This document shows, one piece after another, positions 6,702 through 14,830 of a stretch of 27,081 nucleotides of DNA. Numbering within the stretch: the stretch's first letter is position 1; every line of letters starts with the position of its first letter. The position numbers and the translations under genes were made by a program. Source of the stretch: DATDUP01 sp035290345 (GTDB lineage Bacteria; Patescibacteriota; Patescibacteriia; Magasanikbacterales; UBA922); NCBI GenBank assembly GCA_035290345.1, contig DATDUP010000012.1:1-27081 (forward strand), read 5' to 3'. The notes beneath the pieces are model-generated. The model did not search any database, was not told the DNA's origin, and worked only from the letters and a program-made list of their open reading frames with translations.

Positions 6702-8951
6702 ATGGCCTATAATCTCCTTAAAGAAAAAGACTGGCAAAGCTTGCGGGACAAAGAGCCAGAAAGATTTAATCATAATATCGCTGGTGGCTCCTATCTCCGT
6801 CTTTGGGGTGCGGATTTGGCTGATTTTCCCGGCCTGGAACTTGATAAATTAGAACAAGCCGCACGATTGATGCGAGGTCTAATGTTTGCGGCTTTGGAAG
6901 CTTCTCGTTCGGGACATCCGGGTGGAGCGAGCAGTAAAACTGAACAATTTCTGTCCTTGGTTTTAGGCGGAGCCATGGTTTTTGATTATCAAGATCCTAA
7001 ACATCCTGGACGGGATCGAATGGTTTGGTCAGCTGGTCATTGTTCCGCTGGTTTGTATGGTGGGATGTCTTTGTTTTACGAATGTCTGCAGCGGGCCGGA
7101 AAGAAAGTGGATTACAAAAAATATAATATAGTGAAGCCAGCGGATTTACCGTTTTTTCGCAAATGGGACGGTCCGCAGGGTCATATTGAGAACTATTATC
7201 CTTTTAGCGATTTAGCGACTGGTCCGTCTGGACATGGGTTTCCGGGAGCTGGCGGCATGGGGATTGTCCATCGGAGTTGTGGTTTAGACACTAAGATCTG
7301 GGTACTGATGGGTGATGCCGAAAGCGAGGAGGGAATGACTTATGAAGCGCGTAATATTTTGAACACAGTCGGGGCGGACAATGTCATCGTCAGTTTAGAT
7401 TACAATAATTATGGAATTGACGGTGATATCAAAGAAGTCATTCTGACACCCTATATCAACCATTGGCTGGGGTTGGGTTGGAATGTGATTGAGATTGACG
7501 GGCACAATTTTAAAGAATGCACTTATGCCTATCATCTGGCCGCGAAAAAAGTTTTTGCCAATGGTAGTCCGACTGTAATTTTGGCGCGAACGATTAAAGG
7601 AAAAAAGTATGGATCAATGGAAAATACGGCCACCTCGCATGGCACGCCAGCTAAGCACGAAGAGTATCTGTCTTTGATGAAAGAATTAGGTTTTGATATT
7701 CCCGGCCAAGAAGGCAAGGTGGGTGAAGATGTTAAGGCGATTCTTACCCAACTTACTCCGGATTTGGTGGAATATATTGCGGATCGGTTGGAAACAGTGC
7801 GAAAGGGAATGAAAACAGAGGAGTCTTTGGTAGAACAAATGCGCCAAGCTCTGCCTGGGCGGCCGCTAGTTAATCCTTTGTCCATCAGACGACCAGAAGT
7901 GCTTCCGGAAGAACTGTCATTTACGGCGGGAAACAAAGTAGCTACTCGGAAAGCAACGCAAGCCTTTTTTGAATGGCTGATGAAGCAGACAGCTTTTTTC
8001 TGGGCTGGCACTGGTGATTTAAGCAAGTCAATTCTAGTGGACAAAGCAGAAAAAGTTTATGGGTTGATTGATCGGAACAATCCCTTGGGTCGAGGTTTGC
8101 GTTTTGGTATTGCCGAACAAAATATGGCCATGATGAGTACGGCCTTGACCGCTGATCGTTTGCCAGGTGGTTTTGCTCCAGTTTCCGTATTTAGTTCTTA
8201 CGCTGTTTTCACTTCCATGATGAGTAATGCGGTGCGTCTGGCCTTGATCGGCAATCATTTGAATCCGGCGAACAAAGGTTTTTTCATTATGTTGGCGGCT
8301 CATGACGGTCCGGAGACGGGCGAGGATGGTCCCACTCACCAAGGTCTATACTGGTTGAGTTTGTTTACCGCCTATCCTGGGATAAAAGTCTTTAAGCCGA
8401 TGGATGCTAATGAAACTATAGAAATGTTGTTTTATGCCCTGGAAAAGGGAGAACCGATCGCCCTTTCCGTGTCTCGACCGGATACACCCGTTTTTGAACG
8501 GGGTAATGGCGTACCAGAGGCCAGAGAGGCAATTAACGGTGCTTATGTGTATCGGGCGCATGAAGATAATGGGAAGAAAAAGGTGGTGTTGGCGATTTCC
8601 GGCGGCACTTTGTTAGCTAATACTCTGGCTGTCCTACCTGACTTGTTGGTCAATCTGGATGTAAAAATCGTGGCCGTCACTTCACCACAGTTATTCGAGG
8701 ATTTACGTCGTCAAGATCCGAAAAAAGCCCAGGCGATTTTTGCTGACGAAGAAAGGGAAAGAACAATTATCTTGCATGCGGGTTGGAAGGGCTTTCTCTA
8801 TCCTTTCCTGTTGCCGGCCAAATATGAGGATCGTAACATTGCTATTGAAACCTATCTCAAATCAGATACGGCCGATGGCGTCTATGTCCACGCTGGCTTG
8901 GTCGGAGAGAAATTACTGGACAAAGTAATCAAAGCGAGTAAAAACGTATGA
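6702..8951 (+). CDS. tkt: Transketolase-family thiamine-diphosphate enzyme
   Basis: It carries both halves of a transketolase in one 749-residue chain. It would move two-carbon ketol units between sugar phosphates in the non-oxidative pentose phosphate pathway. Visible motifs: SGHPGGA (70-76, substrate and TPP histidine), GPSGHG, the TPP/metal motif beginning GDAES (204) and ending DYNNYGIDG, FGIAEQNM with the catalytic Glu near 472, and GEDGPTHQ near 540-547. It is about 60-100 residues longer than typical transketolases (620-690). The canonical GDG is GDA, and GPLGQG is GPSGHG, so it is a divergent branch whose substrate may differ. The extra length includes about 50 N-terminal residues before the TPP domain. 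ATG 6702 has no Shine-Dalgarno. Its TGA overlaps the ATG of the aminotransferase, so the two are translationally coupled. Confidence 0.88.
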   Translation: MAYNLLKEKDWQSLRDKEPERFNHNIAGGSYLRLWGADLADFPGLELDKLEQAARLMRGLMFAALEASRSGHPGGASSKTEQFLSLVLGGAMVFDYQDPKHPGRDRMVWSAGHCSAGLYGGMSLFYECLQRAGKKVDYKKYNIVKPADLPFFRKWDGPQGHIENYYPFSDLATGPSGHGFPGAGGMGIVHRSCGLDTKIWVLMGDAESEEGMTYEARNILNTVGADNVIVSLDYNNYGIDGDIKEVILTPYINHWLGLGWNVIEIDGHNFKECTYAYHLAAKKVFANGSPTVILARTIKGKKYGSMENTATSHGTPAKHEEYLSLMKELGFDIPGQEGKVGEDVKAILTQLTPDLVEYIADRLETVRKGMKTEESLVEQMRQALPGRPLVNPLSIRRPEVLPEELSFTAGNKVATRKATQAFFEWLMKQTAFFWAGTGDLSKSILVDKAEKVYGLIDRNNPLGRGLRFGIAEQNMAMMSTALTADRLPGGFAPVSVFSSYAVFTSMMSNAVRLALIGNHLNPANKGFFIMLAAHDGPETGEDGPTHQGLYWLSLFTAYPGIKVFKPMDANETIEMLFYALEKGEPIALSVSRPDTPVFERGNGVPEAREAINGAYVYRAHEDNGKKKVVLAISGGTLLANTLAVLPDLLVNLDVKIVAVTSPQLFEDLRRQDPKKAQAIFADEERERTIILHAGWKGFLYPFLLPAKYEDRNIAIETYLKSDTADGVYVHAGLVGEKLLDKVIKASKNV

Positions 8952-10354
8952 GTGACTTACCAAAGTTTTTAAAAGAAAAAGGCTGGCAGCCCAATGTCAG
9001 TCTCAATCCAGCTCTTAACCACTTGGGCACAGAAACGGCTTTTGGTTTTGGGGCGAAAGTAATGGAAGTGGAGCGTTCTGGAAAATTCCCCCAGGTTTAT
9101 AAATTCCATATTGGCGATACTGGTCCGACCACTCCGGAACCCATTATTGAAGTGGCCCGGGCGGCTTTGGCAGACAAGCAGACAAAATATAGTCATTTTG
9201 CCGGCTTTCCTCAAGTGCGCGAAAATATTGCCCGTTATTGGACAGAAACCCGAGGAATACCGATCACCAAAGACAATATTATGTTCATGCCCGGTGGTAA
9301 GCCTGGAATTGAGTTAACTATCCAAGCTTTATTAGCTGAGGGGGATAGAATAATTATCCAGAATCCAGGCTATCCAATCTATCAATCCTTAGCTAGTTTT
9401 TATACGCATGGTCAAGAAATCAGCTGGCCAGCCCGGCATAATGAAAAGACCCAATGCTTGGAATTTGTGGTGGCGGATTTAGAAAAAATCTTGGCCCAAA
9501 ATTCTGGAATAAAGATTCTGTGTTTGAACACCCCTCAGAATCCGACTGGTATGATGTTGACGCAAGCGCAGTTGGAACAAATTGCGGTTTTGGCCCAGAA
9601 GTATAATTTTTTTGTTTTGTTCGATGATATCTATGACCAAATAGTTTTTGGGGGAAGAAAGCATTTCAGTTTTTTGTCAATTCCCGGGATGTTGGAACGG
9701 ACCGTGAATCTCAATGGCCTGTCTAAAAACTATGCCATGACCGGCTGGCGAGTGGGCTTTGTTGTTGCTCCGGCTTGGCTGATCGAGGTTTTTGGCCGCT
9801 TAGCGATCAATAAATGGAGCTGTGTTTGTCGCGAGCATCAGATCGCCACGGGCGCAATTTTTGGGGAAGTGGAAATTGATGGTCATAAATACGCCTCAGT
9901 TCAGGAAAAAATCGCTCCTATTCTCCGAGCGGATTATCAGGAGTATGAACGCAAAGGTAATTTTCTTTATGATTGTTTGAATTTACTAGCACCGTATGTC
10001 GTTCCCAATCCCGTAGAAGGCGCTTTCTATATCTTCCCTAATTTTACCCAGATTCTATCTTTGCCTTATGTGCGTGATACTCTTCAAATCAAAACTGACA
10101 AGGATTTGAGCGAATGGTTATTGCGAGAAAAAGGGATCGCGGTTTTGGCTGGGAGTGATTTTGGTTCAGCCGGCGCCGGCCATATTCGTTTCTCCTATGC
10201 TGAGGATCGAAACAAGCATGTTATTCCAGGGATGAAATACCTATTATCCATAATTATTGATTGGTTGGAAAAATCAGGAGAAAAGTCTCCTTTGGCTAAG
10301 GAAGAAGTGGAAGAAAGGGTCAACCAATTGGTGAATAAGTTTTTTTCTTCTTGA
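8948..10354 (+). CDS. Pyridoxal-phosphate aminotransferase, class I/II (aspartate aminotransferase-like)
   Basis: The 468-residue fold-type I aminotransferase shows the full signature: the N-terminal FHIGDTGPTTP segment, NPTG with the substrate-carboxylate Asn at 198, DDIYDQI (PLP ring Asp and Tyr), the Schiff-base lysine in GLSKNYAMTGWRVGF at residue 260, and HIRFSYA with the carboxylate-binding Arg at 414. It transfers amino groups between an amino acid and a 2-oxo acid; aspartate, alanine or aromatic specificity cannot be told. It is longer than usual (about 390-430) because of inserts around residues 300-340 and 375-395. ATG 8948 overlaps the transketolase stop by 4 bases. A terminator follows 15 bases after its stop. 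Linkage to the transketolase suggests a shared pathway (inference). Confidence 0.93.
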   Translation: MSDLPKFLKEKGWQPNVSLNPALNHLGTETAFGFGAKVMEVERSGKFPQVYKFHIGDTGPTTPEPIIEVARAALADKQTKYSHFAGFPQVRENIARYWTETRGIPITKDNIMFMPGGKPGIELTIQALLAEGDRIIIQNPGYPIYQSLASFYTHGQEISWPARHNEKTQCLEFVVADLEKILAQNSGIKILCLNTPQNPTGMMLTQAQLEQIAVLAQKYNFFVLFDDIYDQIVFGGRKHFSFLSIPGMLERTVNLNGLSKNYAMTGWRVGFVVAPAWLIEVFGRLAINKWSCVCREHQIATGAIFGEVEIDGHKYASVQEKIAPILRADYQEYERKGNFLYDCLNLLAPYVVPNPVEGAFYIFPNFTQILSLPYVRDTLQIKTDKDLSEWLLREKGIAVLAGSDFGSAGAGHIRFSYAEDRNKHVIPGMKYLLSIIIDWLEKSGEKSPLAKEEVEERVNQLVNKFFSS

Positions 10355-10369
10355 TCTGATCGGATAGAA

Positions 10370-10400
10370 AATGACCGGCTAGCAACCGGTTATTTTGTTT
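10370..10400 (+). terminator. Intrinsic terminator after the aminotransferase
   Basis: Nine-pair stem AATGACCGG/CCGGTTATT (10370-10378 and 10386-10394, one G-U pair) with loop CTAGCAA, running into a TATTTTGTTTT tail. Confidence 0.8.
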
Positions 10401-10408
10401 TAAAAATT

Positions 10409-10469
10409 GGTTACAGTTACCCTTTGTAACCTTTAATCTAGTAAAGTGTTGCCCCCCATAAAGGTAACC
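10409..10469 (+). repeat. Cluster of GGTTAC/GTAACC motifs upstream of infB
   Basis: Four GTTACC/GGTAAC-type motifs occur at 10409-10415, 10416-10421, 10425-10431 and 10463-10469. The first and third form an inverted repeat GGTTACA/TGTAACC with a 9-base loop. They lie just upstream of the infB promoter and look like operator or RNA-structure elements. Confidence 0.45.
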
Positions 10470-10479
10470 TTGCACGAGT

Positions 10480-10508
10480 TTGACTTTTAGGAGCAATGTC
10501 CGTATAAT
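10480..10508 (+). promoter_or_regulatory. Promoter of infB-trxA
   Basis: TTGACT (10480-10485), 17 bp, TATAAT (10503-10508). Transcription should begin near 10515, only about 10 bases before ATG 10525. Confidence 0.9.
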
Positions 10509-10524
10509 GGCTGGGCATACCTTT

Positions 10525-12549
10525 ATGAATGTCACTGAACTAGCGAGACAATTACGGATAAACACCAAAGACATGCTGGAGATCCTTCCTCAGTATGGTT
10601 TTGATATTGGCCAGAAGGCGATAAAGGTGGATAACAAAGTAGCCACTCAGATTTTGAAACGTTGGCGGTACATAAAAAAGGATCAAGAAGACAAGAAAAG
10701 GAAAGAACAGGAGGAAAAGAAAAAATTGGAAAAAGAAATGCGTCTACAGAGCGGGGAAAAAATCTTGTTGCCGAATTTAATTACAGTGAAGGATTTCGCC
10801 GGTCGGTTGAATATGTCAGTGGTGCAGGTGATTACGGAGTTGATGAAGAACGGGATCTTGGCTAATCAGAATCAGAATATTGATTATGAGACAGCGGCCA
10901 TTATCGCGGCGGAATTAGGGTTTGTGGCTGAAAAAGAGATTGAGGATCAAGGTACTATCCAACGAGAACAAGAAAAAGAAGATGCTTTAGAAAAGGCTTT
11001 GGCCAAACACAGCGATGCGGAACAGCGTCCGCCCGTTATCGTAGTCATGGGCCATGTTGATCATGGTAAAACTAAATTATTGGATGCCATTCGACAAACT
11101 AATGTTATTGACACCGAGGCAGGAGGCATTACTCAGCACATTGGCGCCTACCAAACCATTTGGCGCGATCCCAAGACGCAAAAAGAAAGGGCGATTACTT
11201 TTATTGATACTCCCGGACATGAGGCTTTTACTGTTATGCGGAGTCGGGGAGCAAAAGTAGCGGATATCGCCATCCTGATCGTAGCGGCTGACGATGGAGT
11301 CAAACCTCAGACCGAAGAAGTGATTCGGATCATCCGAGCTGCTCGTCTGCCATTCGTGGTCGCTATCAACAAGGTAGACAAAGAAGGTGCTGATCCTCAA
11401 CGAGTGCGTACAGAATTGTCACAAAGAGGGGTATTGTGTGAAGAGTGGGGTGGAGATGTGCCCATGGTAGAAATTTCCGCTAAACAGAAGCAAAATATTG
11501 ATAAACTTCTCGATGTCTTGCTTTTGGTAGCGGAAATGCACCAGGACAAAATTCGCGCTCAAGCTGATGGTCCGGCCGTAGGTACGGTCATTGAATCGCA
11601 TGTGGACAAGGGAATGGGTCCAGTAGCCACAATTTTAGTCCAGGCTGGCACGTTGCATCGAGGTGATCCTTTAGTTGTTAATAATGAGATTTACGGGAAA
11701 GTTCGGGCGATGCGGAATTATAATAGCCAAGAAATAGATGCGGCAGGTCCTTCTAATCCTGCCCAGATCATTGGTTTTAAAGTGGCGCCAGAAGTTGGCG
11801 ATATCATGAATTTGGGCGTGGCTGCTTCCGCGACAAAAATTGATGTGAAAGAGAAAAAGATGCAACAGACCGGAGCCGAAAAGACCAGCCTGTTTTCCGC
11901 GGACAATCGGCAAGAGACGGGACAGACCAAGTCCATAGATTTGTTGATTAAGGCCGATGTGTTGGGATCATTAGAAGCGATTATTGGTTCTTTGGAAAAA
12001 TTACATAACGAGGAAGTGGGAGTGCGTATTGTAGGTAAGGGGTTGGGCAATGTGACTGAAGATGATGTGCATAAGGCAGAAGCCGGGAATGCGATTGTCA
12101 TCGGTTTTCATGTCAATGCTACGCCTAGCGCGGAATTGTTGATGCGAGACAAGAGTATTACCTTTTTGAAATATTTGGTTATCTATGATTTGATTAACTG
12201 GGTCAGGAGTGAATTAGAAAAAATGTTGGACAAAGAACAAGTGATTACTGAATTGGGGCGAGTGAAGGTTTTGGCGATTTTCCGTACAGATAAACGGGCC
12301 ATGACCATTGGTGGTCAAGTGTTGGATGGGAGCATTAAACCAAATAGCTTAGTAAGGATAAAACGTCAAGGTGATCAAGTGGGTGAAGGCAAATTATTGC
12401 AATGCAAAGTCGGTCAAGTTGATATGAAAGAGGTAGCTAAAGGCACAGAATGCGGTTTGCGTTTTGAAGGAAAGGACAAGATAGAAGTGGGCGATATTTT
12501 AGAGGTTTATACAGAAGAAATAAAAGTTAAAAAATTAATTATTCCCTAA
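10525..12549 (+). CDS. infB: Translation initiation factor IF-2
   Basis: IF-2 is the GTPase that brings initiator tRNA to the 30S subunit and promotes subunit joining. The 674-residue protein has two N-terminal IF2_N domains (about 1-50, starting MNVTELARQL, and 76-130), separated by a Lys/Glu-rich linker. The G domain has GHVDHGKT at 176-183, DTPGHE near 227 and NKVD at 282. Domains II, III and C follow, ending in GDILEVYTEE. The start is ATG 10525. An in-frame upstream extension to 10480 would place the promoter inside the gene and is rejected. With a leader of about 10 nt and no Shine-Dalgarno, the mRNA is nearly leaderless. trxA follows 6 bases after the stop. The usual nusA, rbfA and truB neighbours are absent. 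Confidence 0.97.
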   Translation: MNVTELARQLRINTKDMLEILPQYGFDIGQKAIKVDNKVATQILKRWRYIKKDQEDKKRKEQEEKKKLEKEMRLQSGEKILLPNLITVKDFAGRLNMSVVQVITELMKNGILANQNQNIDYETAAIIAAELGFVAEKEIEDQGTIQREQEKEDALEKALAKHSDAEQRPPVIVVMGHVDHGKTKLLDAIRQTNVIDTEAGGITQHIGAYQTIWRDPKTQKERAITFIDTPGHEAFTVMRSRGAKVADIAILIVAADDGVKPQTEEVIRIIRAARLPFVVAINKVDKEGADPQRVRTELSQRGVLCEEWGGDVPMVEISAKQKQNIDKLLDVLLLVAEMHQDKIRAQADGPAVGTVIESHVDKGMGPVATILVQAGTLHRGDPLVVNNEIYGKVRAMRNYNSQEIDAAGPSNPAQIIGFKVAPEVGDIMNLGVAASATKIDVKEKKMQQTGAEKTSLFSADNRQETGQTKSIDLLIKADVLGSLEAIIGSLEKLHNEEVGVRIVGKGLGNVTEDDVHKAEAGNAIVIGFHVNATPSAELLMRDKSITFLKYLVIYDLINWVRSELEKMLDKEQVITELGRVKVLAIFRTDKRAMTIGGQVLDGSIKPNSLVRIKRQGDQVGEGKLLQCKVGQVDMKEVAKGTECGLRFEGKDKIEVGDILEVYTEEIKVKKLIIP

Positions 12550-12555
12550 TTTTAT

Positions 12556-12882
12556 ATGGCGGAAATTATTTTGAATGACCAAAATTTTGAGTCCGAAGTC
12601 CTCAAAGCCGATAAACCGGTATTGGTGGATTTTTGGGCTCCTTGGTGTGGACCTTGCCAAATGATGGGTCCGATTGTGGCCGAATTGGCTGAGGAATATG
12701 CGGGTAAGCCAGTGAAAATCGCTAAATTGAATGTTGATGAAAGCCAGACCACAGCTGGTCAATTCCGGGTCATGAGCATCCCCACCTTTTTGCTGTTTAA
12801 GAATGGTGAAGTGGTGGACCAGATCGTGGGCGGGGTGACTAAGGAAAAAATAAAAGAGATGCTAGACAAACACCTTAACTAA
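12556..12882 (+). CDS. trxA: Thioredoxin
   Basis: This small cytoplasmic dithiol-disulfide oxidoreductase keeps cysteines of other proteins reduced. The 108-residue length is standard. The redox motif WCGPC is at residues 30-34, preceded by VDFWAPW, and the cis-proline loop SIPTF and the C-terminal GGVTKEKIKEML helix are present. There is no signal peptide, so it is cytoplasmic. It starts 6 bases after the infB stop and is co-transcribed with it. Two hairpins act as terminators just downstream. No thioredoxin reductase gene is in the window. Confidence 0.96.
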   Translation: MAEIILNDQNFESEVLKADKPVLVDFWAPWCGPCQMMGPIVAELAEEYAGKPVKIAKLNVDESQTTAGQFRVMSIPTFLLFKNGEVVDQIVGGVTKEKIKEMLDKHLN

Positions 12883-12887
12883 CAAAT

Positions 12888-12936
12888 ACCAGGGCTAACA
12901 CCCTGGTTTTGGTTATCCCCAGCTTGCTGGTTTTTT
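12888..12936 (+). terminator. Tandem intrinsic terminators after trxA
   Basis: The first hairpin is ACCAGGG/CCCTGGT (12888-12894 and 12901-12907) with loop CTAACA followed by TTT. The second is CCAG/CTGG (12919-12922 and 12927-12930) with loop CTTG followed by TTTTTT. The first has the stronger stem and the second the better T-tract. Confidence 0.85.
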
Positions 12937-12938
12937 GT

Positions 12939-12967
12939 TTTCTTTCTAAAATACCATTCATTATAAA
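12939..12967 (+). promoter_or_regulatory. Weak candidate promoter of the glutamate dehydrogenase gene
   Basis: TATAAA (12962-12967) is a fair -10, 9 bases before ATG 12976. The hexamer 17 bp upstream (TTTCTT) is a poor -35. A leaderless transcript would result. Confidence 0.4.
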
Positions 12968-12975
12968 AATTACTT

Positions 12976-14253
12976 ATGACCAATGATCCCTTCCTCAATG
13001 CTTTGGCCCAGCTGGATAAGGCTGGCCAGATAATGAACCTAGAAAAAAAGTACTGGGAGATCCTTAAATTTCCTGATCGGGTGATGAAAGTATCTATCCC
13101 GGTGACGATGGATAATGGAGAGACAAAAGTCTTTGTCGGTTATCGGGCGCAATATAATAATGCTCTCGGACCTTATAAGGGCGGTATTCGTTATCATTGG
13201 CAAGTGACTGAAGAAGAAGTCAAAGCTCTGTCTTTTTGGATGATGATAAAATGCGCGACAGTGAATATTCCCATGGGGGGCGGCAAAGGGGGGATAATTG
13301 TCAATTCCAAAGAGTTGTCTAGTGGAGAATTGGAAAGACTGTCCCGCGGCTATGTCCAAAAAATTTGGCGGTACCTTGGTTCGGACAAGGATGTGCCGGC
13401 CCCGGATATGTATACTACTCCGGAAATTATGGGCTGGATGCGTGATGAATATGAAAAATTGATTGGTCAGGCTGATCCTGGGGTGATCACTGGCAAGGCC
13501 GTGGCCCAGGGCGGTTCAGAAGGCCGGGAAACGGCCACTGCCCAGGGTGGTGTCTATGTTGTCCGCGAATTAGCCAAAAAACTTGGTTTGATTCCGGAAA
13601 AAACCACGGTCGCTGTCCAGGGTATGGGGAATGTCGGTGGCTATATGGCCAAATTATTAGCCCAGGATGGTTACCGGATTGTGGCTTTGAGCGATTCCAA
13701 AGGTGGGGTATATAATCCCGAGCGTATTGAGATCAGTAAGGCAGAGGATATCAAACGCGCGGGCGGCTTGCTTGGCTGTTATTGTCTGGGTATGGTTTGC
13801 GATCTAAAACAAATACCGATTGACGGTCCTTGTCAGCATGTTACCAATGAACAGTTGTTGGAATTACCTGTAGATATTTTAGTGCCCGCGGCGATGGAGA
13901 ACCAAATCACCCAAGAAAATGCCGGGCGAATAAAAGCCAAAGTGATTGTGGAAATGGCCAATGGCCCGACCACACCAGAAGCGGATGAGATTCTCAAGAA
14001 TCAAGGAAAAGTGTTGGTACCAGATGTTCTCGCTAATGCCGGTGGGGTGACAGTTAGTTATTTTGAATGGGAACAAAATGTGAAAAATGAAAGATGGAGT
14101 GAAGCTAAAGTTTTTGCCAAGCTAGAACCTATAATGCAGAAGGCGTTTAATGAAGTTTGGGAAACTAAAGAAAAATATCAAATTGATTTGCGGACCGCGG
14201 CCTTTGTCAAAGCCATTGAAAGAGTGGTTCTCAAGATGAAAGAAAAAACATAA
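12976..14253 (+). CDS. gdhA: Glu/Leu/Phe/Val dehydrogenase (glutamate dehydrogenase)
   Basis: It catalyses reversible oxidative deamination of glutamate to 2-oxoglutarate and ammonia with NAD(P). The 425 residues match the hexameric bacterial/archaeal family. Visible features: GPYKGGIRYH at about 65-74 (substrate lysine K68), MGGGKGG with the catalytic lysine at 104, DVPAPDMYT with the catalytic Asp, the Rossmann motif GMGNVG, and the C-terminal LANAGGVTVSYFEW. The strand following the Rossmann loop ends in ALSDS, which hints at NAD rather than NADP preference (inference). It is monocistronic, between the trxA terminators and a converging small gene. ATG 12976 has no Shine-Dalgarno. It could supply glutamate for the aminotransferase upstream. 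Confidence 0.94.
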   Translation: MTNDPFLNALAQLDKAGQIMNLEKKYWEILKFPDRVMKVSIPVTMDNGETKVFVGYRAQYNNALGPYKGGIRYHWQVTEEEVKALSFWMMIKCATVNIPMGGGKGGIIVNSKELSSGELERLSRGYVQKIWRYLGSDKDVPAPDMYTTPEIMGWMRDEYEKLIGQADPGVITGKAVAQGGSEGRETATAQGGVYVVRELAKKLGLIPEKTTVAVQGMGNVGGYMAKLLAQDGYRIVALSDSKGGVYNPERIEISKAEDIKRAGGLLGCYCLGMVCDLKQIPIDGPCQHVTNEQLLELPVDILVPAAMENQITQENAGRIKAKVIVEMANGPTTPEADEILKNQGKVLVPDVLANAGGVTVSYFEWEQNVKNERWSEAKVFAKLEPIMQKAFNEVWETKEKYQIDLRTAAFVKAIERVVLKMKEKT

Positions 14254-14274
14254 TAAAAAAGACCTGGTAGGTCT
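14254..14274 (-). terminator. Intrinsic terminator for the minus-strand TSP3 gene
   Basis: Hairpin AGACC/GGTCT (14260-14264 and 14270-14274) with a 5-base loop. Read on the minus strand it is followed by a T-tract (complement of A14255-14260). On the plus strand it lies directly after the gdhA stop but has no T-tract. Confidence 0.7.
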
Positions 14275-14283
14275 AAGGTGGGT

Positions 14284-14318
14284 AGCAGGGACGGTCGCAC
14301 GGAGCGGCCGTCCCTGCT
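14284..14318 (+). other. Perfect 15-pair GC-rich hairpin between converging genes
   Basis: Arms 14284-14298 and 14304-14318 pair completely on the plus strand with one U-G wobble and loop ACGGA. The minus-strand version has one mismatch. It is much more GC-rich than the surrounding sequence. There is no T-tract, so it may be a 3'-end stabiliser of gdhA mRNA or a repeat element. Confidence 0.6.
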
Positions 14319-14330
14319 TGTTGGCGGACG

Positions 14331-14699
14331 TCAGCAGTCGGATAGATGGGTGGGGCCGTAAGGTGTGGTGTCACACCAATCGCCATACCCATCTCGGTCC
14401 TGATCCTTCTGGCTGGGGTTGTAGCTTTGCGGGCAATTATCTTTCTCGTCCGGGACGCCGTCGCTGTCATCATCATCATCACAGACATCCCCGTCTCCAT
14501 CGTGGTCAGTGTCCAACTGATCCAGGTTGTGCAGAAAGACACAGTTGTCCTTGCCGTTCCTACTTCCGTCCCTGTCCATGTCCAGAAAGGACCAAACTAG
14601 GAACAGGCTTCCGATGGCAATCACCAGAACAGCGATTGTCTTGAAGATCAGGAACCAGGAGAACCCATTCTCCAGCCTCTGCTTGTCGATTTCCCGCAT
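14331..14699 (-). CDS. Small membrane protein with thrombospondin type 3 calcium-binding repeats
   Basis: The 122-residue protein has a short charged N-terminus, one membrane helix (about residues 17-39), then an Asp-rich domain outside the cell with TSP3-type repeats such as DTDHDGDGDVCDDDDDSD and KDNCPQSYNPSQKDQDRDG. The Asp side chains would bind Ca2+, and the Cys residues match the disulfide pattern of TSP3 repeats. The N-in orientation is inferred. The start is firm: a GGAGGGAG Shine-Dalgarno precedes ATG 14699. A consensus promoter lies about 60 bases upstream. Codon use differs from neighbours: the six leucines in the first 40 residues are all CTN. Function is unknown; TSP3 repeats usually serve adhesion or surface structure. 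Two hairpins follow the gene. Confidence 0.85.
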   Translation of the reverse strand: MREIDKQRLENGFSWFLIFKTIAVLVIAIGSLFLVWSFLDMDRDGSRNGKDNCVFLHNLDQLDTDHDGDGDVCDDDDDSDGVPDEKDNCPQSYNPSQKDQDRDGYGDWCDTTPYGPTHLSDC

Positions 14700-14755
14700 T
14701 GCTCCCTCCGATGTTATGGTTGTGTGCCCTTACTTTCGTCCGAAAAGAACAATTC

Positions 14756-14784
14756 AATATATCAAGGGATGATCATTTTGTCAA
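14756..14784 (-). promoter_or_regulatory. Promoter of the small TSP3 gene
   Basis: Minus strand: TTGACA (complement of 14779-14784), 17 bp, TATATT (complement of 14756-14761), with TG one base before the -10. Its -35 box is 3 bases from the -35 box of the divergent leuS promoter. Confidence 0.85.
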
Positions 14785-14787
14785 GAT

Positions 14788-14816
14788 TTGCCATTTTACC
14801 TCAGATTGGTTAAAAT
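14788..14816 (+). promoter_or_regulatory. Promoter of leuS operon
   Basis: TTGCCA (14788-14793), 17 bp, TAAAAT (14811-14816). The predicted start is about 8 bases before ATG 14831. Confidence 0.72.
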
Positions 14817-14830
14817 ATCTCCATCTTGTT

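Noticed and set aside
7532..8044. Minus-strand open frame of 170 codons within the transketolase gene
   Set aside because: It lies entirely inside a clearly conserved gene and has no recognisable protein features or Shine-Dalgarno.
10480..10524. 15-codon upstream extension of IF-2
   Set aside because: It would start inside the -35 box, and the IF2_N domain begins at ATG 10525.
14699..14830. 44-codon upstream extension of leucyl-tRNA synthetase
   Set aside because: It covers two divergent promoters and reads unlike LeuRS; homology begins at ATG 14831.
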